A DNA stretch of 64,000 nt from Brevinematales bacterium (lineage in GTDB: Bacteria; Spirochaetota; Brevinematia; Brevinematales; GWF1-51-8): positions 73,112-137,111 of the forward strand of contig JAGVBZ010000041.1 of assembly GCA_020059465.1 (NCBI GenBank), read 5' to 3'. The notes beneath the pieces were generated by a model. The model ran no database searches. It had not been told where the DNA came from and saw only the letters and a list, made by a program, of their open reading frames with translations. Of the stretch, positions 8,376-17,016 are shown in pieces. Both the position numbers and the translations under genes were made by a program. Within the stretch, counting starts at the first letter, position 1, and every line of letters starts with the position of its first letter.

Positions 8376-8448
8376 TCCATACATCTAATGTGTTACTTAT
8401 TTATTAAGCTTGCGTAATATACATAAACAAAAATACTGGAGGCGCAAT

Positions 8449-9252
8449 ATGAAAAAGCTATTGGTGACAGCCCTGTTATCCATGATCGCCGCAGGAAGCG
8501 GATTCGCAAAACATAATCCGGCATCTTTCATGGATATCTCCCTCCGCGACTGGTATGCATTCGACTCGATGTATGACGAGTATCCGTCACCGACTACCCC
8601 CGGCCCGATGTATATCTGGGGAAAGTTTCCCAGTAATTTCCCGGAATTGACGGTAAAAGTCCGTGTGTTCGATTTTCTCTTTGCGGAGGGTTCGTTCTCG
8701 CTGATCAATATTCTGAACAGTACGATGTACCTGAACTCCCTGCAGGATAAACTGACTATAGACGGGACTGGATGGCTGATACGGGCGAATATCTGCTTCA
8801 GGGTGATCGAGAGCGATCAGGGATATCTCGACCTATACACCGGATTCCGGTATTCCACCGGTAAGAAGAATTTTTACGATTATTCCAGCGGCGGTTCCAT
8901 CGTAAATCCGGGCAACTTCGGGTACTACGCGTTCCAGATGCTGGGGCCGCAGTTCGGGATGCGCGCGCGTTTCTACTTCTGCGATATCATCGGCCTCGAT
9001 ACCTCCATTTCAGGCACCCCCTACTTTGAAAACAGTTCGGAAGTCGCAGGATGGAGTCCTACGCCTAAATTGGAACACGCGGCAGGATATAATTACTCGT
9101 TTAAGGGCGGTATTGTGTTCGATATAGACAACCTGAGCATTACCCTTGGCGGGCAATATGAGTTTCTCTACTACGCCTACGACGAACTGACCTCAAACGA
9201 TCTCACAATTCGTTACGCAGGGCCATATGTCGAGGTCGGATATACGTTCTAG
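8449..9252 (+). CDS. Secreted protein, probable outer-membrane beta-barrel
   Basis: 267 residues from ATG 8449 (TGGAGGCGCAAT). Sec signal peptide MKKLLVTALLSMIAAGSGFA, then alternating aromatic/hydrophobic strands rich in Gly, Tyr and Phe (for example GYLDLYTGFRYSTG and ITLGGQYEFLYYAYDEL) and a C-terminus VEVGYTF ending in Phe, the BAM recognition pattern. No family name can be given. Convergent with the TPR gene, ending 1 bp from its stop. Confidence 0.6.
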   Translation: MKKLLVTALLSMIAAGSGFAKHNPASFMDISLRDWYAFDSMYDEYPSPTTPGPMYIWGKFPSNFPELTVKVRVFDFLFAEGSFSLINILNSTMYLNSLQDKLTIDGTGWLIRANICFRVIESDQGYLDLYTGFRYSTGKKNFYDYSSGGSIVNPGNFGYYAFQMLGPQFGMRARFYFCDIIGLDTSISGTPYFENSSEVAGWSPTPKLEHAAGYNYSFKGGIVFDIDNLSITLGGQYEFLYYAYDELTSNDLTIRYAGPYVEVGYTF

Positions 9253-9253
9253 T

Positions 9254-10249
9254 TTACCATACGGTCGCGACGAATTTCTTATACACCGTCGTCTTGCGGA
9301 TAGCGTTAAAATCAGGGTCTTTTTTCATCTTTTTGAGCTTATCCCACGCTTCCTTCGTACCGAGTTGGCGGAGTTCCCAGAGGTACTCGACCGATTTTGA
9401 GCTATTCTTGAGAAGCGCGTACATGCAGGCGGTATTGTACAGAGCAAGTATATATTTATTATCGAACGTCAGCGCGGTCAGGAAAGAGTCGAGCGCTTTC
9501 TTATACTGCTTGAGTTTATAGTAACGGTACCCTATCCCGTTGTAAAACCGCGACAGATCGTAGCTGTTTACGATCAGATAACCGTCGGTTCCGGCTTCTG
9601 CGTATTTCTGGTTCGCTCCGATGCTATACATCACGACATAGTAATCAGCGTTATGGCTGAGGTACATCTTGGAAACAGCAGTATTCCCAGCATAAGGGTA
9701 CGGTGTTTTCGATACAGGGGAAGTCTTCTCCTGCACCTTCCACTGGTATCCTGTCGCGGGATTGACGATATAGAACGACATGATATCCGTGCCGTAACCG
9801 GAGCATTGCTTTGCAGTTCCGAGTTTATAATCGATATAAAAATCGGCGTACTTCACAGGGTGCAGTTCGGCTGTATAGTATCCGCTATCGAGCGAATACG
9901 CGACTGATCCGCTTTCAGCGGCCGGCTTTACCGTCTTCTTATTCCATACGCTGATAGTGACAATCTGCTCGGCCTGGCCCTCTTTTTTCAGCTTGAGGGC
10001 GACATATTTGCCGTCCTTAGAACCGGCGACGGGATTCCATTCATTCCACGAGTACCCGGTATCGCCGTTCCACTCCTCGACAAAACCGTCGCCGGGCTGG
10101 AGGATATTTTCCTCGACGTAATACCCGTCATCCGGAATAATCTCTTTCGACGGCGCTTCTTTCCCGGGTATTACATACTGTTCGCCGGCATACAGGAAGG
10201 CAGACACCCCCATCCCCAAGAATATCAGAATTATAAAAGTCCTTTTCAT
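9254..10249 (-). CDS. Secreted TPR-containing protein
   Basis: 331 residues from ATG 10249 behind GGAGGGTCAG. Signal peptide MKRTFIILIFLGMGVSAFLYA. Residues about 25-230 have no recognisable domain but are rich in Tyr and Gly. At about 240-300 lies a tetratricopeptide pair (YNGIGYRYYKLKQYKKAL and YILALYNTACMYALL), a protein-interaction module. The protein probably acts in the periplasm or at the surface as an adaptor. The frame extends 27 nt further upstream, but the ribosome binding site decides the inner start. Confidence 0.6.
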   Translation of the reverse strand: MKRTFIILIFLGMGVSAFLYAGEQYVIPGKEAPSKEIIPDDGYYVEENILQPGDGFVEEWNGDTGYSWNEWNPVAGSKDGKYVALKLKKEGQAEQIVTISVWNKKTVKPAAESGSVAYSLDSGYYTAELHPVKYADFYIDYKLGTAKQCSGYGTDIMSFYIVNPATGYQWKVQEKTSPVSKTPYPYAGNTAVSKMYLSHNADYYVVMYSIGANQKYAEAGTDGYLIVNSYDLSRFYNGIGYRYYKLKQYKKALDSFLTALTFDNKYILALYNTACMYALLKNSSKSVEYLWELRQLGTKEAWDKLKKMKKDPDFNAIRKTTVYKKFVATVW

Positions 10250-10317
10250 CTGACCCTCCTTGATTTTCCTAACCATAGAAATTATAACATTTTTTATAGG
10301 AAAGACAAGTATAAAAT

Positions 10318-10953
10318 CTATTTTTTCTCTTTGAGCATTCCGTATTTTAACGCATCGAATGCGAGATTGATCGATGTGATATACTCTTCACGCAGTTTTT
10401 CGATATCCGAGTCGGCATTCCACTTCTTGTTTACGTCCATTTTTAATCCCGCCATCATCCATGAGATAACCCTCAGGGAAGAGGATAGGTCGAGGCGCAG
10501 GTTATCCTCACGAACTCCCGACATAATTTTATAGAAATACTGAATTGCCTCGGAATCCATCCCATAGGTTTGAAGAAATCTCCCCATCAGCGCCTGATTG
10601 GTGTTATCAGTAAGTATCATGAAAAACCTGAAGAAACGGGGATTTCTGAAGTACAATTCAAAGGATATCTCGATTATTTCTAAAAACCGCTGAAATATAT
10701 CCTCCGACAACGTGCCCTTTTTTTTCATCATTTCGGTCATGAATTGTTTAAGCACCTCATCGATCAGAAAGAAATACAGGTCTTCCTTCGTACCGAAATA
10801 TTTAAAAAGACTCCCCTTAGCGATCCCCACCCTCTGGACTATTCTATTGGTGGATGCGTTATCGAACCCGAAATCGGAAAACTCGTCTATACTCGCGTCG
10901 ATAATGGCTTCCTGTTTTTCCGCCGGCAGTTTTTTAAATACCTGACTGACCAT
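10318..10953 (-). CDS. TetR/AcrR-family transcriptional regulator
   Basis: 211 residues from ATG 10953 (GAGAGGTAAA). N-terminal helix-turn-helix at about 10-55: IIDASIDEFSDFGFDNAS, then the recognition-helix region GIAKGSLFKYFGTKEDLY typical of TetR. The C-terminal ligand-binding half is helical, contains several Phe and Met residues, and has no assignable ligand. A 16-bp palindrome lies just upstream of its start, so self-repression is likely. The divergent neighbour is the XpaC-like gene 190 bp away. Confidence 0.85.
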   Translation of the reverse strand: MVSQVFKKLPAEKQEAIIDASIDEFSDFGFDNASTNRIVQRVGIAKGSLFKYFGTKEDLYFFLIDEVLKQFMTEMMKKKGTLSEDIFQRFLEIIEISFELYFRNPRFFRFFMILTDNTNQALMGRFLQTYGMDSEAIQYFYKIMSGVREDNLRLDLSSSLRVISWMMAGLKMDVNKKWNADSDIEKLREEYITSINLAFDALKYGMLKEKK

Positions 10954-10968
10954 TTTACCTCTCAAAAG

Positions 10969-10984
10969 ATGACCATCCGGTCAT
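10969..10984. promoter_or_regulatory. Candidate TetR operator (ATGACC-N4-GGTCAT)
   Basis: Perfect 6-bp inverted repeat with a 4-bp centre, 15 bp upstream of the tetR-like start codon. TGACC-N4-GGTCA palindromes are typical TetR-family operators in size and position. Binding by the neighbouring regulator is inference. Confidence 0.6.
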
Positions 10985-11140
10985 ACACTATTAATATACC
11001 ATCTTTTCGGGCTAATGTCAATACCCCTCATGCTATCCATCTATCCCGTTTCTTTCCATATTGCGCAAGATAGGTTAAAATATATATATCAAGGTATCGG
11101 CGGATTCATCGAAATCGCGGGCTATACAATCGAGGTAATC

Positions 11141-11767
11141 ATGAAAACAATGCTATTCGCGGTCATTATTTCAGGGGGAACTTTCCTGCTCTTTTACTTC
11201 GGGCTGTCGAACACCGGCCTTCCCATATCGTTCGGGATATCGGTCGCGGCGTTTATTGCCGCTCTTCTCGCAAGCCCGTTCCGTAAACCCGCGCCCGCAA
11301 ATAAAACCAGACCTGAAGAGAAGCCCGCCGGATCGCCCGCAAAAACCAATCAGTCCGCTCCCGACGACCTGATCGCCGAGGGCAACCGGCGTATCGCGGA
11401 AATCCTCGAGAACGCGAAACGGATTAAGAGCCAGGAGATCAAGGACAAGATCGCCGCGATTGTCGAAATATCCGGGAGAATTTTCGAGGACCTCCGGCAG
11501 GATCCGTCAGATGTCAAGAAGGCGAAAAAGTTCGTCCTGTACTACCTCGATTCCACGTCGATCATCGTGAAAAAGTACGCCGACCTCTCGAAGTATACCT
11601 ACACCAACCCTGAGATGAACTCGACCCTCAAGCGCGCCGAGAACCTGCTCGATTCCATCAAGGAGGCGTTCGAGAAACAACTCCTTGCCCTTCTGGAGAA
11701 CGACGTAATGGACCTCGATGTGGAGATCAAGACTCTGGAGAGCACGTTCAAGATGGACGGGTATTAG
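11141..11767 (+). CDS. XpaC-like (5-bromo-4-chloroindolyl phosphate hydrolysis family) membrane protein
   Basis: 208 residues from ATG 11141 (GAGGTAATC). Two close membrane helices (about 3-45), a Pro/Ala/Lys-rich linker (about 50-75), then a long helical domain with IAEILENAKRIKSQEIKDK and KAKKFVLYYLDSTSIIVKKY, characteristic of XpaC proteins, usually paired with TelA-type toxic-anion-resistance proteins; no telA is seen here. Function of the family is poorly known. The last 23 bases before its stop are repeated beyond the toxin-antitoxin pair. Confidence 0.7.
   Translation: MKTMLFAVIISGGTFLLFYFGLSNTGLPISFGISVAAFIAALLASPFRKPAPANKTRPEEKPAGSPAKTNQSAPDDLIAEGNRRIAEILENAKRIKSQEIKDKIAAIVEISGRIFEDLRQDPSDVKKAKKFVLYYLDSTSIIVKKYADLSKYTYTNPEMNSTLKRAENLLDSIKEAFEKQLLALLENDVMDLDVEIKTLESTFKMDGY
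11739..11761 (+). repeat. Left copy of 23-bp direct repeat bracketing the MntA/HepT cassette
   Basis: Lies inside the 3' end of the XpaC-like gene (encoding STFKMDG). The same 23 bases recur at 12412-12434, 673 bp downstream. Flanking bases differ (G versus A before; TATTAG versus ATTAAA after), so the identity is bounded. Confidence 0.9.
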
Positions 11768-11768
11768 G

Positions 11769-12065
11769 ATGAATAGAGCGGAAATATTATCCATCCTCCA
11801 TGCGCACCGGGAGGAACTGAGGGAACTTGGGCTGAAACGAATCGGGGTATTCGGCTCGTCGGCGCGTAACGAATCGTCCGAGGACAGCGATATCGACCTG
11901 ATGGCTGAGTTCGAGGCCGGTCGGTTAAGCTATCGCAACTATATGAAACTGTACAATTTTCTCACGGAGATTACGCATCGGAAAATCGACTTACTGACCC
12001 CCGGCGGAGTCAGCCCGTATATCAAGCCGTATATCGATAAGGAAATCGTGTATGAAGAATTATAG
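11769..12065 (+). CDS. mntA: MntA-type nucleotidyltransferase antitoxin
   Basis: 98 residues from ATG 11769, 1 bp after the XpaC-like stop. Minimal nucleotidyltransferase fold: GSSARNESSEDSDID fits the GSX10DXD signature, with a third acidic residue in RKIDLL at about 75. In characterised HepT/MntA pairs this enzyme transfers AMP to a tyrosine of the HEPN toxin and so neutralises it. Overlaps the toxin gene by 14 nt, antitoxin first. The 3' end of the preceding gene (positions 11739-11761) is repeated after the toxin gene. Confidence 0.88.
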   Translation: MNRAEILSILHAHREELRELGLKRIGVFGSSARNESSEDSDIDLMAEFEAGRLSYRNYMKLYNFLTEITHRKIDLLTPGGVSPYIKPYIDKEIVYEEL

Positions 12066-12387
12066 GGAATTCCTGCGTCATATTCTTGATGAAACCGAGT
12101 ATCTTCTTAAAGAATGCCGGGGATTAACTTTCGATGTGTTTTCTAACAACGATACATTAAAGAGAGCATTCGTAAGAAGTCTGGAGATTATCGGCGAAGC
12201 GGTTAAGCAAATCCCAGATGAAATTAAAGATGATTATTCAAATATCGAATGGAAAAATCTTGCCGGGCTAAGGGATGTTTTGATTCATCATTATTTCGGG
12301 GTTGATTTTTATATCGTTTGGGACATCGTAAAAAACGAGATACCCAGACTAAGCCAAGATATCAAGGAAATAATAAATGAGGATTGA
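12052..12387 (+). CDS. hepT: HepT-type HEPN (DUF86) ribonuclease toxin
   Basis: 111 residues. The catalytic and modification motif RDVLIHHY fits RX4HXY exactly: Arg and His for RNA cleavage and the Tyr that MntA AMPylates. The rest is the all-helical HEPN fold (FVRSLEIIGEAVKQIP, IEWKNLAGL). HepT proteins cleave RNA when not modified. The gene is visibly more AT-rich than the neighbouring DUF188 gene, which suggests acquisition. Start ATG 12052 lies inside mntA. Confidence 0.88.
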   Translation: MKNYREFLRHILDETEYLLKECRGLTFDVFSNNDTLKRAFVRSLEIIGEAVKQIPDEIKDDYSNIEWKNLAGLRDVLIHHYFGVDFYIVWDIVKNEIPRLSQDIKEIINED

Positions 12388-12411
12388 TGATTTGGAGTGT
12401 TTTTTTATCAA

Positions 12412-12434
12412 AGAGCACGTTCAAGATGGACGGG
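12412..12434 (+). repeat. Right copy of 23-bp direct repeat bracketing the MntA/HepT cassette
   Basis: Identical to 11739-11761. It lies 25 bp after the hepT stop and is in frame with the following DUF188 gene, with no stop between 12384 and 13058. Confidence 0.9.
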
Positions 12435-12566
12435 ATTAAAAATACTATTTTGACACCCTTCGACATTTTCAAACTCTTTTTCCTTTGCGTCTCTGTGGCA
12501 ATATATTTTACCGCACAGTTCATCCCCGTTTCCAACGACACACCTGGAGTAAAGGAGCATACATAC

Positions 12567-13058
12567 ATGATACGGATACTCGCCGACGCCGACGCGCTGC
12601 CTGTCGCGGTCAAGGAAATCCTGTACCGTGCGGCGGAACGTGTCGGGGCGCGGCTGATACTGGTCGCCAATCAGCCCCTCGGTCACCCGAAAAGCCCCCT
12701 GATCTCATGCGAGATCGTGGCGTCCGGGCCCGACGAGGCCGACCACAGGATAGTGGAGATGACCGCCCCGGGAGACCTGATTATCACCGCGGATATCCCC
12801 CTCGCGGCGCGGGTGGTGGACAAGGGAGGAGTCGCGCTCAATCCCCGGGGCACGCTCTATACTCGCGAGAACGTCAAACAAGCCCTCGCCGTGCGCGACC
12901 TGATGAGCGAGCTTCGCGATCAGGAAATCCGTACCGGCGGCCCCGCGCCGTTCGGCCAGAAAGACCGGCAGGCGTTCGCGAACCAGCTCGACCGTTATTT
13001 GCAATTCCTGCGGGAAAGTATTATAATAACTTTGCGGGTTTCTATCGATTATTCTTAA
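12567..13058 (+). CDS. YaiI/YqxD family protein (DUF188, PIN-like)
   Basis: 163 residues from ATG 12567 behind AAAGGAG. Begins MIRILADADALPVAVKEI, with LIITADIPLAARVVDKG and LNPRGTLYTRENV, the conserved blocks of the YaiI/YqxD family. The family has a PIN-like nuclease fold with acidic residues in DADALP and TADIPLA; biological role unknown. The frame is open to 12384 through the right repeat copy, but the ribosome binding site and family length support 12567. Confidence 0.9.
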   Translation: MIRILADADALPVAVKEILYRAAERVGARLILVANQPLGHPKSPLISCEIVASGPDEADHRIVEMTAPGDLIITADIPLAARVVDKGGVALNPRGTLYTRENVKQALAVRDLMSELRDQEIRTGGPAPFGQKDRQAFANQLDRYLQFLRESIIITLRVSIDYS

Positions 13059-13074
13059 TCCGTAGGAGGATGTC

Positions 13075-13686
13075 ATGTTTTCCTTCATCGCTCAGGCATT
13101 GAAATATTGGTTCGGCGCGGTCATACGCCCGCGAAAGGTTTTCGCCGATTTTAAGGAAAACCCCGATAAGGTTTCCGTCGCCTTTATTCAAAACTTTATT
13201 TTTGCTTTCCTATATACTATTACAGCATTTTTACTTTCCATTTCGTGGATAGTCCCCATCATCAAACCATGGATGCCTATACCGGAGGCCGATTATTACT
13301 TTTCCCAGATATTCTGGACTATCCCCTGGGCGCTTGCCACATGGATTCTTCAGGGAGGTATCGCGCACCTGATATCCTTAATCGGCAGAAAGGACGCCAA
13401 CGATCTGCATTTCGAAGACGCGCTCGCTGTCACCGGGATCGCATGGATTCTGCCGGGATTTTTCCTGATGTGGATACCCGAAACCCTTATTCTGATTCCG
13501 TTTAAGATACTCCCGTCTGGGATCATCGAGACGGTGCGTTTAATGATCCTTGCACCATTATGGCAGATTGTACTGTCCGCTATCGGACTGCATGAAACTC
13601 ACCGTATCAGCTGGATTAAGGGCGCCCTTATCGGAATAATTAATGTAGGAATATATTTCCTGATGTTCCTGGCTTTTATGCGGTAA
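13075..13686 (+). CDS. Yip1-domain-like integral membrane protein
   Basis: 203 residues, start preceded by GTAGGAGG. Five predicted helices. The opening FGAVIRPRKVFADFKENP followed by alternating helices, and DALAVTGIAWILPGF in the middle, match bacterial YIP1-family proteins, whose function is unclear. 16 bp after the DUF188 gene, so probably co-transcribed with it. Confidence 0.6.
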   Translation: MFSFIAQALKYWFGAVIRPRKVFADFKENPDKVSVAFIQNFIFAFLYTITAFLLSISWIVPIIKPWMPIPEADYYFSQIFWTIPWALATWILQGGIAHLISLIGRKDANDLHFEDALAVTGIAWILPGFFLMWIPETLILIPFKILPSGIIETVRLMILAPLWQIVLSAIGLHETHRISWIKGALIGIINVGIYFLMFLAFMR

Positions 13687-13745
13687 CAGCGGTCGCTCCG
13701 GCGTTTTATCAAGGAAGCATCAGTCCGGGCATGGTCGAGGCATCC

Positions 13746-14708
13746 CTACAGCTTGAACACCAGCTTCGCGGTCTGCGAATAATCGGTATTCTTTTTCGTG
13801 GGCTGAGGATTGGTCGTATAACGAATATTCAGGTCGAACGCTAACGCAAGAATCGTGTTGATTTTAAATTCCAGCCCGGTCGTACTTTTCAGGACAAAAC
13901 GAAAGTCGCTGAAATCGTCGGCGTTCGGGATAAAATCGAGATCCTCTCTGAACGTCACCCCCTCGGCGAAGTTCCAGAAGAACCATAATCGCGCATCGAG
14001 TATCGCATGACTCTCGTCGGTACCGTTCGCGAAATAGTCCTTATACCATCCGCCGCCCGCTTCGAGGCCGAACTTGAGTTTCGGCGACGGGATATCGAAG
14101 AACCAGTACCCTGCGCCGCCGTAGAACTTAATCCCGTTATCGACAGCCGACGCGAAATCGGAACGGTAGTTGCCCTGGACAAACACGTAGAACGCCCGGG
14201 TCAGGGAATGCCCGTAACGGAGAGATATCGTCCATTTGCGGTACTTCACCTCCTCCTTATCGAGACGGTAATCGAAGTTGACGTTAAGGGTGATATCGTT
14301 GATCCACAGAAGGCTTTTATTGATCTTCAATCCCCCGTTGAGATTGAGGAGGTCGGAGTTTCCGCCGGTCAATGAAAAGCCGGTATTGATGACAAACTCC
14401 CATCCGGGCTTCCCGGTGACACGCTTCGCTTTCATTGCGGAAAGGAGGTTATCGGCCTGCGCAAGGAGAGCGTAACGCGGGTCGGTCTGCGCTGAAATAT
14501 CCTTTTTTAGCTCCGCGATCAATTGCTCGAGTTTTTGCATGAGCGGCAGAAGCTTCTCATAATCGGCCGGTTCAGAGGTTTCATCAGACTTGAATTGTGA
14601 TTCAAGAGCCTTGAGTTTTTCAGTATAACTCTGCTGCTCTCCCGTTTCCTGCGCGGCGAGAGCGGTCGGCATAATTAACCCGATAAGCATAATGATGATA
14701 AAACGCAA
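13746..14708 (-). CDS. DUF481-type outer-membrane beta-barrel protein
   Basis: 320 residues if started at TTG 14708, which follows CGGGAGGATAT and gives a clean signal peptide (RFIIIMLIGLIMPTALAAQ). An in-frame ATG at 14744 adds 12 residues but has no ribosome binding site. After a coiled region (about 30-95, KLKALESQF and LMQKLEQLIAELKKD) come regular beta strands (WEFVINTGFSLTGGNSD, YRKWTISLRYGHSL, FYGGAGYWFFDI) and a C-terminal TAKLVFKL, typical of DUF481 YdiY-like barrels. Role unknown. Confidence 0.75.
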   Translation of the reverse strand: MRFIIIMLIGLIMPTALAAQETGEQQSYTEKLKALESQFKSDETSEPADYEKLLPLMQKLEQLIAELKKDISAQTDPRYALLAQADNLLSAMKAKRVTGKPGWEFVINTGFSLTGGNSDLLNLNGGLKINKSLLWINDITLNVNFDYRLDKEEVKYRKWTISLRYGHSLTRAFYVFVQGNYRSDFASAVDNGIKFYGGAGYWFFDIPSPKLKFGLEAGGGWYKDYFANGTDESHAILDARLWFFWNFAEGVTFREDLDFIPNADDFSDFRFVLKSTTGLEFKINTILALAFDLNIRYTTNPQPTKKNTDYSQTAKLVFKL

Positions 14709-14806
14709 AATATCCTCCCGTATATTCGGTATATTACTGTCCATATCATATTTTAGCCTATCTGCTCGAAGAACGCAAAAATCGGGGAATACGCGCCCGT
14801 CCGGAT

Positions 14807-14835
14807 TTGACAGTAATCCCTCTCCGCGATACTAT
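14807..14835 (+). promoter_or_regulatory. Promoter for the HAD hydrolase gene
   Basis: TTGACA (14807-14812), 17-bp spacer, TACTAT (14830-14835). A better TATAAT sits 3 bp further but at 20-bp spacing. Divergent from the DUF481 gene. Confidence 0.55.
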
Positions 14836-14884
14836 AATACTCCTACTCCGCTTCATCCATAATAACACATAAGAGGAATGTAAT

Positions 14885-15586
14885 ATGCAGACGATTTCAC
14901 CGCGCGATTTTGTCAGGACGAAGAAGGTACTCCTGTTCGATCTGTTTCATACGCTCACCCCGCCGGAATCGTTATGGTCGGATTTGCCGTATACATCGGA
15001 ACTTCTTGGGGTCAGTAAGGAGGCTTGGTATAAACAGCTTATTGAGAATTCTATGGATCGCCTGAAGGGAATCGATAAAGACCCGTTCATATTCATCAGA
15101 CAGATGGCGCACGCGATCGATCCCGGCATCCCGGAATTTCGTATTCAGGACGCGGTAGAAAAAAGGATCGCACGCCTCCGGTGCGCGCTTGTTGGTATTA
15201 CTCCCGATGTGCAGGATACCCTGAAGAAGCTGAAGGAGTCCGGAAAACTCATCGCGCTCGTCAGTAACGCAGACGTATCCGAGATCACGGGATGGGGTTA
15301 TTCACCGATCAGGGATTATTTCGATACTGTAATTTTTTCCTGCGACGTCTGTATGGCAAAACCCGAACCTGAGATCTATCATTATGCATTGGATAAACTG
15401 CATGCCCGCGCGGAGGATGCGGTATTTATCGGCGACGGCGGTTCGGACGAACTGCGGGGCGCGAAGGAGTGCGGGATTTCCACGATCATGATCGCGGGTA
15501 ATATCCGGGATATTTGGCCGGAACAGATCGATGCGCGGCGAAAGGACGCGGATTTCGTAATCGAACAGATATCAGAATTGGTTTAA
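14885..15586 (+). CDS. HAD-superfamily hydrolase
   Basis: 233 residues. Motif I FDLFHTL keeps the nucleophilic Asp, but the usual second Asp is Phe, as in haloacid-dehalogenase-like members; motif II is VSNAD, motif III the Lys of CMAKPEPEIY, motif IV GDGGSDE. The helical cap lies at about 30-105. The motif-I change argues against a standard DxDxT phosphatase and leaves dehalogenase or another hydrolase open. Own promoter, preceded by AAGAGGAATGTA. Confidence 0.75.
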   Translation: MQTISPRDFVRTKKVLLFDLFHTLTPPESLWSDLPYTSELLGVSKEAWYKQLIENSMDRLKGIDKDPFIFIRQMAHAIDPGIPEFRIQDAVEKRIARLRCALVGITPDVQDTLKKLKESGKLIALVSNADVSEITGWGYSPIRDYFDTVIFSCDVCMAKPEPEIYHYALDKLHARAEDAVFIGDGGSDELRGAKECGISTIMIAGNIRDIWPEQIDARRKDADFVIEQISELV

Positions 15587-15608
15587 ATATTACTATCGAT
15601 AATTCTAT

Positions 15609-16988
15609 CTATCTCAGCACTTTTTTCACTAAATTCAGCGCACTATCACTGTACGGCGGGTAACGCAAAGGCACGTCGATCAGGTTCGATTTCCGCATCA
15701 CGGGCTTCAGATGCGAGAACAGCTCGAACGAGGACTTGCCGTGATACGCGCCCATCCCGCTGTTCCCGATCCCGCCGAACGGCAGTTGCGGATTGCCCGC
15801 GTGTATGATCGTATCGTTGATAGTGACCCCGCCCGACGATGTCTGACGAAGTACGGTATCAATATTCGCGCGGCTGTTCGAGAACATGTAGAGAGCGAGC
15901 GGTTTCGGGCGCGAGTTGACAAACGCGATAACTGAATCGAGGCCGGAGAATGTTTTCAGCGGCATGATCGGGCCGAATATCTCCTCGCTCATTAAGGGAG
16001 AATCGTCCTGCATTCCCTCGATAATCGTCGGCTCGATGTAGCGGGACTTTTTATCCTTCGTGCCCCCGGCGATTATCTTGCCGTCCTTCATCAGCCCGGT
16101 AAGCCTCTCGTACTGTCTGTCGTTGATAATTCGCGGGAAATCGGGACTCTTTTTCACATCCTCGCCGTAGAATTTGCGAATATACTTTCTGATTTTCTCG
16201 ACCAGCGCGTCTTTCATCGATTCATGGACAAACACATAGTCCGGCGCGATACAGGTCTGCCCGGCGTTGATAAACTTTCCCCATACGATCCGCTTTGCGG
16301 CCAAATCGATACTGGCGGTCTCGTCCACTATGCAGGGGCTTTTCCCGCCGAGTTCTAGGGTGACCGGGGTCAGGTGCGCCGATGCCGCCTGCATCACGAT
16401 CTTCCCGACTGCGGGACTGCCGGTGAAAAATATATAATCGAAATGTTCTTTCAGAAGCGCTTTATTGACTTCGATATCTCCCTGATAGACACGGATATAC
16501 TCCGGCGGGAACGCCTCGGTGACAATCCGGTCGATGATTTCCGATGTGTTCGGGGAGAACTCGGACGGTTTGACCGCGATACAGTTCCCGGCGGAAATCG
16601 CGCCGGCCATGGGGAGTACCGTAAGCGCGAACGGGTAATTCCACGGTGACATGATGAGCGCCGTCCCGTATGGCTCGTACATCCGCCAGCTTTTCGACGG
16701 GAAATGCGCGATGGGAGACCCGACATTTATATTCTTCGTCCAACGGCGTATATTCCGGATATGGCTTCGCAATTCTTCGAGCACCTGCCCTACTTCAGTG
16801 GCGTAGGTCTCGAACGCGCTTTTTTTAAAATCCGCGTGCAGCGCGTCGAATATATCTTTTTCGTGGGCGACGATTCCCTTACGGAGCTGTTCGAGAGCGC
16901 CCCTGCGGTACTCTATATTTTTCGTCTCATGCTTAGAAAAGTATTCCCTCTGCGCGCCGACAGACTTTGCTATTTCTTTCGCAGTCAT
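15609..16988 (-). CDS. Aldehyde dehydrogenase, ALDH3-like
   Basis: 459 residues, start behind GGGGGGAAAACG. Motifs: MSPWNYPF (cofactor), FFTGSPAVGK (NAD loop), LELGGKSP (general-base Glu) and NAGQTCIAPDY (catalytic Cys), then EEIFGPIMPL. The short N-terminus and the C-terminal tail match ALDH class 3, oxidising medium- to long-chain or aromatic aldehydes with NAD(P)+. Follows the alcohol dehydrogenase by 28 bp on the same strand, so alcohol to aldehyde to acid is the natural reading. Confidence 0.9.
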   Translation of the reverse strand: MTAKEIAKSVGAQREYFSKHETKNIEYRRGALEQLRKGIVAHEKDIFDALHADFKKSAFETYATEVGQVLEELRSHIRNIRRWTKNINVGSPIAHFPSKSWRMYEPYGTALIMSPWNYPFALTVLPMAGAISAGNCIAVKPSEFSPNTSEIIDRIVTEAFPPEYIRVYQGDIEVNKALLKEHFDYIFFTGSPAVGKIVMQAASAHLTPVTLELGGKSPCIVDETASIDLAAKRIVWGKFINAGQTCIAPDYVFVHESMKDALVEKIRKYIRKFYGEDVKKSPDFPRIINDRQYERLTGLMKDGKIIAGGTKDKKSRYIEPTIIEGMQDDSPLMSEEIFGPIMPLKTFSGLDSVIAFVNSRPKPLALYMFSNSRANIDTVLRQTSSGGVTINDTIIHAGNPQLPFGGIGNSGMGAYHGKSSFELFSHLKPVMRKSNLIDVPLRYPPYSDSALNLVKKVLR

Positions 16989-17016
16989 CGTTTTCCCCCC
17001 ATGGATCAGAATTCTA

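Noticed and set aside
12384-12566. DUF188 protein extended to 12384, including a hydrophobic stretch
   Set aside because: The extension covers the direct repeat and AT-rich spacer; AAAGGAG before 12567 and family length support the shorter protein.
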